Of a stretch of 64,000 nt of DNA, positions 55,365-63,113 are shown in pieces. Each line of letters begins with the position of its first letter. Positions within the stretch are counted from its first letter, which is position 1. A program made the translations under genes and the position numbers. Source of the DNA: Pararhizobium sp. (GTDB lineage: Bacteria > Pseudomonadota > Alphaproteobacteria > Rhizobiales > Rhizobiaceae); the NCBI GenBank assembly GCA_030655075.1, contig JAURWE010000058.1:124001-188000 (forward strand), given 5' to 3'. Below the pieces are notes generated by a model. It did no database searches, had not been told where the DNA came from, and worked only from the letters and a program-made list of their open reading frames with translations.

Positions 55365-56348
55365 ATGAACATCTTCAAGACGATGCTTGGACTGACGGCA
55401 GCAACCGCCGTTTCCCTTCTGGCACTTTCCGCTTCGGCCCAGACATACCCGGACCGCACCATCACCATGGTCGTGCCGTTCTCGGCCGGCGGCCCGACCG
55501 ATACGGTCGCACGCCTGGTTGCCGAATCCATGTCGAAAGACCTCGGCCAGCAGATCGTCGTCGAAAACGTCGGCGGTGCCGGCGGTTCGCTCGGTGCCGG
55601 CCGTGTCGCCAGCTCGGAGGCGGATGGCTATACGATCCTGCTTCACCACATCGGCATGGCGACCAGCGCGACGCTCTACCGCAAGTTGGCCTATGACACG
55701 CTGAACGCCTTCGAATATGTCGGTCTCGTCACCGATGTGCCGATGACGATCGTCGCTCGCAAGGATTTCGAGCCGGCCGACCTCAAGGGTCTGATCGATT
55801 ACGTCAAGGCCAACAAGGACACGGTCACGGTGGCAAACGCCGGTATCGGCGCTGCATCCCACCTCTGCGGCATGATGTTCATGAGCGCCATCGACACGCC
55901 GCTGGTCACCGTTCCCTACAAGGGCACCGGCCCGGCGATGACCGATCTTCTCGGCGGACAGGTCGACATCATGTGCGATCAGACGACCAACACGACCAAG
56001 CAGATCCAGGGCGGCACCATCAAGGCCTATGCCGTGACCTCCGCCGAGAAGCTCGCCATCTTCCCGGATCTGCCGACAGCAATCGAAGGCGGCCTACCCG
56101 GCTTCGAAGTCGGCATCTGGCACGGCATCTACGCACCAAAGGGCACGCCGGCAGAGGCCGTCGATCGCCTGTCGAAGTCGCTTCAGGTCGCCCTTAAAGA
56201 CCCGAACGTCACCGCCCGCTTCGCCGAACTCGGCACGGCGCCGTCGTCCGAGGCCGATGCCACACCGGCAGCGCTGAAAGCCAAGCTCGAAAGCGAGATT
56301 ACCCGCTGGAAGCCGGTCATCGAAGCCGCCGGTCAATACGCAGACTGA
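55365..56348 (+). CDS. tctC: Tripartite tricarboxylate transporter, binding protein TctC (system 2)
   Basis: This 327-aa periplasmic Bug-family binding protein has a signal peptide (MNIFKTMLGLTAATAVSLLA ... SASA-Q) and mature motifs YPDRTITMVVPFSAGGPTDT, ENVGGAGGSLGAGRVAS and VPYKGTGPAMTDLLGGQVD. GGGAGG lies 6 nt upstream of the ATG. It is clearly different from system 1 TctC and closer to the general Bug proteins that bind aromatic or dicarboxylic acids. A hairpin separates it from tctB, so it may be made in excess. Confidence 0.93.
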   Translation: MNIFKTMLGLTAATAVSLLALSASAQTYPDRTITMVVPFSAGGPTDTVARLVAESMSKDLGQQIVVENVGGAGGSLGAGRVASSEADGYTILLHHIGMATSATLYRKLAYDTLNAFEYVGLVTDVPMTIVARKDFEPADLKGLIDYVKANKDTVTVANAGIGAASHLCGMMFMSAIDTPLVTVPYKGTGPAMTDLLGGQVDIMCDQTTNTTKQIQGGTIKAYAVTSAEKLAIFPDLPTAIEGGLPGFEVGIWHGIYAPKGTPAEAVDRLSKSLQVALKDPNVTARFAELGTAPSSEADATPAALKAKLESEITRWKPVIEAAGQYAD

Positions 56349-56364
56349 GGTCCGCATCGTCAGG

Positions 56365-56391
56365 CACCACCGGCCCATCAGGCCGGTGGTG
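56365..56391 (+). other. Intra-operon hairpin after tctC (system 2)
   Basis: CACCACCGGCC-CATCA-GGCCGGTGGTG is a perfect 11-bp stem with a 5-nt loop, without a good T-run. Such hairpins behind a binding-protein gene often protect the upstream mRNA from 3' decay or partly terminate, raising binding-protein levels over the membrane subunits. Confidence 0.65.
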
Positions 56392-56465
56392 TTTCGCATG
56401 GGCATCAATCCGTCCCACGGGATTAACACATCCGGCGGGGACCATGTGCGTCAGGGAACAAAGGC

Positions 56466-56927
56466 ATGAAATCCATCACCATCGACCGGGCAAACGCTCT
56501 CTGCGGCGCCATCTTCATCGGCCTCGGCATCTTTTTCGTCTACCAGTCCTACAATCTCGAACTCGGCACCGCCTTTCGAATGGGCCCGGGCTATTTTCCA
56601 CTGGTCCTCGCCATTATCATGACGCTGCTCGGCGCTGTCATCCTGTTCCAGGCCACCCAGATCGAAGGTGAACCGATCGGACCGATGGCGCTGCGCGGCA
56701 TGCTGTTCATCCTGCCGGCCCCCGTCTTCTTCGGGCTCACTGTTCGCGGGCTGGGCTTTGTCGTGGCGCTATTCTTCACCGCGCTGATCGCCTGTTTTGC
56801 CTCCCAGAAGATGAAACCGCTGCCGGCGCTGGCGCTTTCAGCGGCCATCACCGTCTTCTCCGTCGCCGTCTTCAGCTATGCGCTGGGGCTTCCCTTCCAG
56901 CGCTTCGGCCCCTGGCTCAGATTCTAG
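56466..56927 (+). CDS. tctB: Tripartite tricarboxylate transporter, small membrane subunit TctB (system 2)
   Basis: This 153-aa protein has about four membrane segments. The opening RANALCGAIFIGLGIFFVYQ and then LGTAFRMGPGYFPLVLAIIM are the family-typical start of TctB; MGPGYFP is well conserved. It lies between tctC and tctA. Confidence 0.92.
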   Translation: MKSITIDRANALCGAIFIGLGIFFVYQSYNLELGTAFRMGPGYFPLVLAIIMTLLGAVILFQATQIEGEPIGPMALRGMLFILPAPVFFGLTVRGLGFVVALFFTALIACFASQKMKPLPALALSAAITVFSVAVFSYALGLPFQRFGPWLRF

Positions 56928-56937
56928 GAGCGCGAAC

Positions 56938-58443
56938 ATGGAACTTTTCAACAATCTAGCGCTCGGTTTTGCCACGGCCGGCACACTCGATAACCTCCTC
57001 TTCTGCCTGATCGGCGTTCTGCTCGGCACGCTGATCGGCGTTCTCCCCGGCATCGGTGCCACGGCCACCATCGCCATGCTGCTGCCGATCACCTTTCAGC
57101 TGGAACCCGTCTCCTCGCTGATCATGTTGGCCGGCATTTATTATGGCGCCCAGTATGGCGGCTCGACCACGGCCATCCTCATCAATATGCCCGGGGAATC
57201 CTCCTCGGCCGTCACCGCCATCGACGGTTACCAGATGGCGCGCAAGGGACGCGCCGGTGCCGCGCTTGCCATCGCCGCCCTTGGCTCGTTCTTCGCCGGA
57301 ACGGTCTCGACCTTTCTCGTTGCTATCTTTGCGCCGCCCCTCACCGCCATCGCTCTGCAGTTCGGCGCTGCGGAATATTTCTCGCTGATGATCGTCGGCC
57401 TTGTCTCATCCATCGCGCTGGCACACGGATCGATCATCAAGGCGCTGGCCATGGTCGCGCTCGGCCTGCTGCTGGGGCTCGTCGGCACCGACATCTACAC
57501 CGGCACGCCGCGCTTCACACTGGGCATCCGTGAATATGCCGACGGATTGAACTTCGTGGCTGTCGCCGTCGGCGTGTTCGGCGTGGCGGAAATTCTGCGC
57601 AATCTCGAAGGCGAAAAGACCCGCACCGTGCTGATGGCCAAGGTCACCGGCCTGTGGCCGACCCGCCAGGACTTCAAGGAAATGATGTGGCCGGTCATTC
57701 GCGGCACGGGCATCGGCTCGGCACTGGGCATCCTGCCCGGCGGCGGCGCCATTCTTGCGGCCTTCGCCTCCTATACCGTCGAGAAGCGCATGTCGAAAAA
57801 TCCCGAAGAGTTCGGCCATGGCGCAATCGCCGGGGTTGCCGGCCCCGAATCGGCCAACAATGCCGGCGCCCAGACATCGTTCATTCCGCTCCTGACACTG
57901 GGCATTCCGGCCAACCCGGTGATGGCGCTGATGGTCGGCGCCATGATCATCCAGGGCATCGTCCCAGGCCCGAATGTGGCGGTGGAGCAGCCGGCCCTCT
58001 TCTGGGGCATCATCGCCTCGATGTGGATCGGCAACCTGATGCTGGTGGTATTGAACCTCCCGCTGATCGGCCTCTGGGTAAAGCTGCTGACGATCCCCTA
58101 TTATATCCTCTTCCCGATCATCATGGCCTTCTGCTCGATCGGGGTCTACAGCGTCAATTCCAACGTCTACGACCTTTACGCCGTCGCCTTCTTCGGCCTT
58201 ATCGGTTATCTGCTGGTGAAGCTGCGCTGCGAGCCGGCACCGCTGCTCTTGGGCTTCGTGCTCGGGCCGCTGCTGGAGGAAAACCTGCGCCGGGCAATGA
58301 TCCTGTCGCGCGGCGATGCCACCACCTTCGTCACCCGCCCGATCAGCGCCGTACTGTTGCTGATCGCTGTTGCGGTGCTGGTCGTGGTTTTCCTGCCGAG
58401 CGTCAAGGCCAAGCGCGAAGCGGTTTTCCAGGAAGAGGAATGA
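56938..58443 (+). CDS. tctA: Tripartite tricarboxylate transporter, large membrane subunit TctA (system 2)
   Basis: This 501-aa permease has about 12 membrane segments, the signature GVLLGTLIGVLPGIGATATI and GAQYGGSTTAILINMPGESS, and the second-half repeat GSALGILPGGGAILAAFASY. AGGAG lies upstream of the ATG at 56938, which decides this start over an in-frame codon at 56878 inside tctB. A strong terminator follows directly. Confidence 0.95.
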   Translation: MELFNNLALGFATAGTLDNLLFCLIGVLLGTLIGVLPGIGATATIAMLLPITFQLEPVSSLIMLAGIYYGAQYGGSTTAILINMPGESSSAVTAIDGYQMARKGRAGAALAIAALGSFFAGTVSTFLVAIFAPPLTAIALQFGAAEYFSLMIVGLVSSIALAHGSIIKALAMVALGLLLGLVGTDIYTGTPRFTLGIREYADGLNFVAVAVGVFGVAEILRNLEGEKTRTVLMAKVTGLWPTRQDFKEMMWPVIRGTGIGSALGILPGGGAILAAFASYTVEKRMSKNPEEFGHGAIAGVAGPESANNAGAQTSFIPLLTLGIPANPVMALMVGAMIIQGIVPGPNVAVEQPALFWGIIASMWIGNLMLVVLNLPLIGLWVKLLTIPYYILFPIIMAFCSIGVYSVNSNVYDLYAVAFFGLIGYLLVKLRCEPAPLLLGFVLGPLLEENLRRAMILSRGDATTFVTRPISAVLLLIAVAVLVVVFLPSVKAKREAVFQEEE

Positions 58444-58446
58444 GAC

Positions 58447-58485
58447 ACAGAGGCGGCCGGGATCTAACCGGCCGCCTCTGTTCTT
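58447..58485 (+). terminator. Terminator of tctCBA system 2
   Basis: ACAGAGGCGGCCGG-GATCTAA-CCGGCCGCCTCTGT forms a perfect 14-bp stem, followed by TCTT. It starts 4 nt after the tctA stop and ends close to the convergent hutD stop, so it may serve both directions. Confidence 0.9.
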
Positions 58486-58488
58486 AGG

Positions 58489-59052
58489 TTAGATCAGGTC
58501 GATAGCGATCTCGACCAGCAGGCCGGAGCCACGGATGGACACCGTCCCAGTCTCACCGCAGATCAATGCCGACTGCGAGACAGCAAGCGCATGCTCAGCA
58601 CCCCCGGCTTCAAACTGCCATTTCCCTTCATGAACAAACAGCAGAGTGCGATCGGACAAAACGAGTTCGGCATCGGACCGGTGAATGCGCACTGCGGAGT
58701 GGGCAAATCCCCGTGCCGTCATTACATTCATATCTTCGCAAGCGGCAGAAACGCCGCTCGCCCGCGTGACCCAGTCTCCCGAAAATCGAACAGGCTGGAA
58801 CGGCTCGATCACGTCGGCGGACCCGGCACCTCCAAAATCCAGATGAAAGCCGGGACCGGAGACGAGCATGATCGTCCGGTCGATACCTGGGAACAGCGAA
58901 AACGCGCCGTCTTCGACAACGCTCGCCTGCGAAAAGCGCCAGAGCACCTGCCCGCCGCTCCGCCGTTCGCAGGCATATTCGACCGTGCTTCCCTTGCCAT
59001 TGGCCCAAGGCATGGTCGTGTAGTCATCGGGTCCGAGCAGTGTCACCGGCAT
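58489..59052 (-). CDS. hutD: HutD-family protein
   Basis: This 187-aa cupin-like protein of the HutD family is found in most hut clusters. It is thought to limit hut expression by binding an intermediate, possibly formylglutamate or urocanate. Conserved parts are MPWANGKGSTVEYACER near the start, LWRFSQASVVEDGAFSLFPG, and GPGFHLDFGG. Its start is 4 nt after the hutU stop, so it is co-translated with hutU. Confidence 0.92.
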   Translation of the reverse strand: MPVTLLGPDDYTTMPWANGKGSTVEYACERRSGGQVLWRFSQASVVEDGAFSLFPGIDRTIMLVSGPGFHLDFGGAGSADVIEPFQPVRFSGDWVTRASGVSAACEDMNVMTARGFAHSAVRIHRSDAELVLSDRTLLFVHEGKWQFEAGGAEHALAVSQSALICGETGTVSIRGSGLLVEIAIDLI

Positions 59053-59056
59053 GGGA

Positions 59057-60727
59057 TTACCGGATCATCGGCAGATCAAGGCCCTTTTCTCTGGCCCAAT
59101 CGATGGCAGTCTGATACCCGGCATCGGCATGGCGCATGACGCCCGTGGCCGGATCGTTCCACAGCACGCGGCCTATACGGCGGGCAGCATCCTCGGAACC
59201 GTCGCAGCAGATGACCATGCCGGAATGCTGCGAAAAGCCCATGCCGACGCCGCCGCCGTGGTGCAGCGACACCCAGGTGGCACCGCTGGCGCAGTTGAGC
59301 AGCGCGTTGAGCAGCGACCAGTCCGAAATCGCATCGGACCCATCCTTCATCGCCTCGGTCTCGCGGTTCGGCGAGGTGACTGAGCCGGAATCCAGATGAT
59401 CGCGACCGATGACGACGGGCGCTTCCAGCTCGCCATTGGCAACCATTTCATTGAAGGCGAGGCCGAGCCGGTGGCGGTCGCCGAGACCGACCCAGCAGAT
59501 GCGCGCCGGCAGGCCCTGAAAGGCGATGCGTTCGCGCGCCATGTCCAGCCAGTTGTGCAGGTGTTTATCGTGTGGGATGAGCTCTTTTACCTTGGCATCG
59601 GTCTTGGCGATGTCGTCAGGATTGCCGGACAGCGCCGCCCAGCGGAACGGGCCGATACCCTTGCAGAACAGCGGCCGGATATAGGCCGGTACGAAGCCCG
59701 GGAAATCGAAGGCGTTTTCCACGCCCATTTCCTTGGCCATCTGGCGGATATTGTTGCCATAGTCGAAGGTCGGCACGCCGGCCGCGTGAAAATCGAGCAT
59801 CGCCCGCACATGCTGCGCCATCGAGGTCTTGGCGGCGATCGTCGTGCCGGCCGGATCGTTGGCGGCCCGTTCGCGGTATTCCGACCAGGTCCAACCGACC
59901 GGCAGATAGCCATTCAGCGGATCGTGCGCCGATGTCTGGTCGGTGACCATATCGGGACGCACGCCCCGGCGCACGAGCTCCGGCAGGATTTCGGCAGCGT
60001 TGCCAAGAAGCGCCACGGACAGCGCCTTCTTGTAGGCCACCGCGTCGGCGATGATCGCCAGCGCATCGTCGATGTCTTTCGCCTGAACGTCGACATAGCG
60101 CGTGCGCAGGCGGAAATCGATGCTCTGCTGCTGGCATTCGATGGCGAGGCAGGCGGCACCGGCCATGGTCGCCGCCAAAGTCTGTGCGCCGCCCATACCG
60201 CCGAGACCTGCCGTGAGAACCCAGCGTCCGCCGAGCTGACCATCGTAGTGCTGACGTCCGGCCTCGACGAAGGTTTCATACGTGCCCTGAACGATGCCCT
60301 GACTGCCGATATAGATCCACGACCCTGCCGTCATCTGGCCGTACATCATCAGGCCGAGGCGATCGAGCTCATTGAAATGCTCCCAGGTTGCCCAGCGCGG
60401 CACGAGATTGGAGTTGGCGATCAGAACACGCGGTGCATCCGCATGGGTCTTGAACACGCCGACCGGCTTGCCGGACTGAACCAGCAGCGTCTCGTCATTT
60501 TCGAGCCGCTTCAGTGTCGCAACGATCTGGTCATAGGACTCCCAGTCACGCGCAGCGCGGCCGATGCCGCCATAGACAACCAGCTCTTTCGGATTTTCTG
60601 CCACATCCGGATCAAGATTGTTCATCAGCATGCGCAGCGGCGCTTCCGTCAACCAGCTCTTGGCGGTGAGGGTGGCGCCACGAGGCGCGCGAATTTCGAT
60701 GTCCCGGAAGCGGCTGTTGCTCAACAC
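59057..60727 (-). CDS. hutU: Urocanate hydratase
   Basis: This 556-aa NAD-dependent urocanase makes imidazolone propionate from urocanate, the second step of histidine degradation. The NAD-binding loop is TAGLGGMGGAQTLAATMAGA, and the region with the active-site Cys reads IRPLFCKGIGPFRW. The length is normal. It starts at GTG (60727) with GGAG 8 nt upstream. An operator-like 15-mer lies directly upstream (60741-60755), so hutU has its own HutC-regulated promoter. Confidence 0.97.
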   Translation of the reverse strand: MLSNSRFRDIEIRAPRGATLTAKSWLTEAPLRMLMNNLDPDVAENPKELVVYGGIGRAARDWESYDQIVATLKRLENDETLLVQSGKPVGVFKTHADAPRVLIANSNLVPRWATWEHFNELDRLGLMMYGQMTAGSWIYIGSQGIVQGTYETFVEAGRQHYDGQLGGRWVLTAGLGGMGGAQTLAATMAGAACLAIECQQQSIDFRLRTRYVDVQAKDIDDALAIIADAVAYKKALSVALLGNAAEILPELVRRGVRPDMVTDQTSAHDPLNGYLPVGWTWSEYRERAANDPAGTTIAAKTSMAQHVRAMLDFHAAGVPTFDYGNNIRQMAKEMGVENAFDFPGFVPAYIRPLFCKGIGPFRWAALSGNPDDIAKTDAKVKELIPHDKHLHNWLDMARERIAFQGLPARICWVGLGDRHRLGLAFNEMVANGELEAPVVIGRDHLDSGSVTSPNRETEAMKDGSDAISDWSLLNALLNCASGATWVSLHHGGGVGMGFSQHSGMVICCDGSEDAARRIGRVLWNDPATGVMRHADAGYQTAIDWAREKGLDLPMIR

Positions 60728-60740
60728 GTTTAATTCTCCA

Positions 60741-60755
60741 TGTTACATATACAAC
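60741..60755. promoter_or_regulatory. Candidate HutC operator at the hutU promoter
   Basis: TGTTACATATACAAC here is identical to 61666-61680 before hutF. It is an imperfect palindrome (GTT-N2-ATAT-N2-AAC) close to the TTGTATATACAA-type sites known for HutC of Pseudomonas. It lies 14 nt upstream of the hutU start codon. Confidence 0.65.
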
Positions 60756-60817
60756 TATATATAACCATACCGGAAATCGTCCTTTTGGCAAGACCGTTTT
60801 TCGTGACGCCGCAGCGC

Positions 60818-61561
60818 TTAGTGGGAACTGCCATCCAGCCTGTAGCGCGAGCCGGGATAAAGCAGCCGGACGACGGTAACATTCTGCGCATCCGACCACG
60901 TGCGCCGCCGGATCATCAGGCAAGGCTCGGTCTTCGAGACCGACAGCAGCTTGCATTCCCAGGGCTGCGGCGACACCGCTTCCACCACCTGTTCTGTCCG
61001 CGTGATCGGCGCCACCTGTGTCAGATAGGCGTTTGGCGTCGTCGTCTGGAAGTCCTGCTCAAGATAGCGCGGCGCCACCACCGGATTGACGAACCGGTCT
61101 TCGATCTGGATCGGCACGTCATTTTCGCTGTGGGTGATGACTGAGTGAAACATCCGCGAACCGATCTGTAATCCGAGATCATCGGCCAGGTCGGGACTAA
61201 CGAATTCCTCCTGAATCAGCACGATTTTCGCCGTATGTATGTGACCACGCTCGCGAATTTCGTCGGCTATATTGCGCACTTCGAACAGGGCGGAGCTTCC
61301 CTTGCGCACGGCCACGAAGGAGCCGACACCCTGAACCCGCACGATCGCGCCTTCTGTCGCCAGTTCCCTAAGCGCGCGGTTGGCCGTCATGCGGCTGACG
61401 CCGAGATCGGCAACGATCTCGTTTTCGGAAGGTATACGATGGTGCGGCGGCCAAGCACCGCTGTCGATGCGGTCGCGCACGAACTGCTTCACAGCTGCAT
61501 AGAGGGGTGCGGCACCTCCGGTGAAATCGGAAAACTCTTTCTGCTCTGGCCGATCGGTCAC
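60818..61561 (-). CDS. hutC: Histidine utilisation repressor HutC (GntR family)
   Basis: This 247-aa GntR/HutC-type regulator has an N-terminal winged helix (HHRIPSENEIVADLGVSRMT, ANRALRELATEGAIVRVQG) and a C-terminal UTRA ligand-binding domain that senses urocanate (YLEQDFQTTTPNAYLTQVAP). It starts at GTG (61561) with GGAGG four bases upstream. It lies between hutU and the divergent hutF, and both neighbouring promoters carry the same 15-mer. Confidence 0.95.
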   Translation of the reverse strand: MTDRPEQKEFSDFTGGAAPLYAAVKQFVRDRIDSGAWPPHHRIPSENEIVADLGVSRMTANRALRELATEGAIVRVQGVGSFVAVRKGSSALFEVRNIADEIRERGHIHTAKIVLIQEEFVSPDLADDLGLQIGSRMFHSVITHSENDVPIQIEDRFVNPVVAPRYLEQDFQTTTPNAYLTQVAPITRTEQVVEAVSPQPWECKLLSVSKTEPCLMIRRRTWSDAQNVTVVRLLYPGSRYRLDGSSH

Positions 61562-61665
61562 GCTTCCTCCACACTGCTACCCGCTGGCAGGCGGGCGGGG
61601 GCAGGAATGCCTGCCGCATCTGTTCTCGAATATTTTCCGCTTGCCCACCAGATGAAATTATCTAT

Positions 61666-61680
61666 TGTTACATATACAAC
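61666..61680. promoter_or_regulatory. Candidate HutC operator at the hutF/hutC promoter
   Basis: TGTTACATATACAAC is an exact copy of 60741-60755. It is located 18 nt upstream of the hutF start in the hutC-hutF divergent region, where bound repressor would block hutF and could also regulate hutC itself. Confidence 0.65.
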
Positions 61681-61698
61681 CAAATACAGGCTGGAACA

Positions 61699-63069
61699 AT
61701 GGCATCGCTTCCTGCGCAACAGATCTTCGCCAAAAAGGCTCTCCTTCCGCAGGGCTGGGCGTCAGACGTCTGCATTTCGGTCGATGCTTTCGGCTTCATC
61801 ACGGCGGTTGTTGCTGACTCGGCTCTGGCAGGCAGCATGGTTGCCGGGCCACTCGTTCCGGCCATGCCCAATGTTCATTCCCACGCATTTCAGCGCGCCA
61901 TGGCCGGACTTGCCGAGGTCTCCGGCTCCGGCAACGACAGTTTCTGGACCTGGCGGGAGGAAATGTACCGCACGGTCGGCCTGGTTTCGCCTGATGATAT
62001 GGAGGCGATCGCCGCCAAGCTCTATGTCGAGCTGCTCAAGGGCGGCTTTTGCCAGATCGGCGAATTTCACTACCTGCATCACGCCGCCGATGGCACGCCC
62101 TACGCCGATCCTGCCGAAATGTCGCTGCGCATCGTGTCCGCTGCGCAAACGGCCGGTATCGGCCTGACGCTTCTGCCGGTTTTCTACGCCCATTCCAATT
62201 TCGGCGGAGCAGCCCCCAATGCCGGGCAGCGGCCATTCCTGCACAAGACCGACCAATTCCTGACGCTCCTCCAGCGCCTCGCTCCCGTTTGCCAGTCCGC
62301 CAATGCCGTGCTCGGTATCGCCATTCATTCGCTCCGCGCCGCAACACCGGAGGAAATCCGCACTGTTCTCTCCAATGCGACCACGCAGGGGCCGATCCAC
62401 ATTCACGTCGCCGAACAGACCCGTGAAGTCGAGGACTGCATCGCCTGGAGCGGCGGCCGGCCGGTCGAATGGCTGCTCGACGAGATGCCGGTGGATGCAC
62501 GCTGGTGCGCCATCCATGCGACCCATATGACCGAAGCCGAAGTGACGAGGCTGGCGAAATCCGGCGCTGTCGCCGGCCTCTGCCCCGCCACCGAGGCCAA
62601 TCTCGGCGATGGTATTTTCCCCGCCGTTGATTACATCGGCCACAAGGGTGCTTTTGGCATCGGCACCGACAGCCACATCGCCACGACAGTTGCAGAAGAG
62701 CTGCGCACGCTCGAATACGGCCAGCGCCTGCGCGATCGTGGGCGTAACCGCCTCGCCTCTGGCCCGGCACGATCCACCGGACGCTCGATGTTCGATGCAG
62801 CACTTGGGGGTGGCGCCCAGGCCACCGGCCTTGCATCCTCAGGTGTAACGATCGGTGCCCGCGCCGATTTCATCGTTCTCGATAGCGAAAACCCTTATAT
62901 CGCGGCCGCCAAGGACGACCAGATCCTCGACCGCTGGCTCTTTGCTCTCGGCAACAACGTCATCCGCGACGTGATGGTCGCTGGGCAATGGACGATCCGC
63001 GACGGCCGCCACGAGCGGGACGACGAGATCGACCGCGCCTTTGGCAAAGTCCTGAAGAAGCTGGCATAA
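61699..63069 (+). CDS. hutF: Formimidoylglutamate deiminase
   Basis: This 456-aa amidohydrolase converts N-formimidoyl-L-glutamate to N-formyl-L-glutamate and ammonia, the deiminase branch of histidine breakdown. Metal and active-site motifs are PNVHSHAFQRAMAG (about residue 54-67), HIHVAEQ (about 234) and GIGTDSHIA (about 319). Its presence predicts a formylglutamate hydrolase (hutG), which is not seen in the window and may lie beyond the end. It starts at ATG 61699 and is followed by the hutH-family gene. Confidence 0.95.
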   Translation: MASLPAQQIFAKKALLPQGWASDVCISVDAFGFITAVVADSALAGSMVAGPLVPAMPNVHSHAFQRAMAGLAEVSGSGNDSFWTWREEMYRTVGLVSPDDMEAIAAKLYVELLKGGFCQIGEFHYLHHAADGTPYADPAEMSLRIVSAAQTAGIGLTLLPVFYAHSNFGGAAPNAGQRPFLHKTDQFLTLLQRLAPVCQSANAVLGIAIHSLRAATPEEIRTVLSNATTQGPIHIHVAEQTREVEDCIAWSGGRPVEWLLDEMPVDARWCAIHATHMTEAEVTRLAKSGAVAGLCPATEANLGDGIFPAVDYIGHKGAFGIGTDSHIATTVAEELRTLEYGQRLRDRGRNRLASGPARSTGRSMFDAALGGGAQATGLASSGVTIGARADFIVLDSENPYIAAAKDDQILDRWLFALGNNVIRDVMVAGQWTIRDGRHERDDEIDRAFGKVLKKLA

Positions 63070-63113
63070 CGGCAGGCCACCATAATCAACGCACGCTGCA
63101 CAGGCCACAAAAG

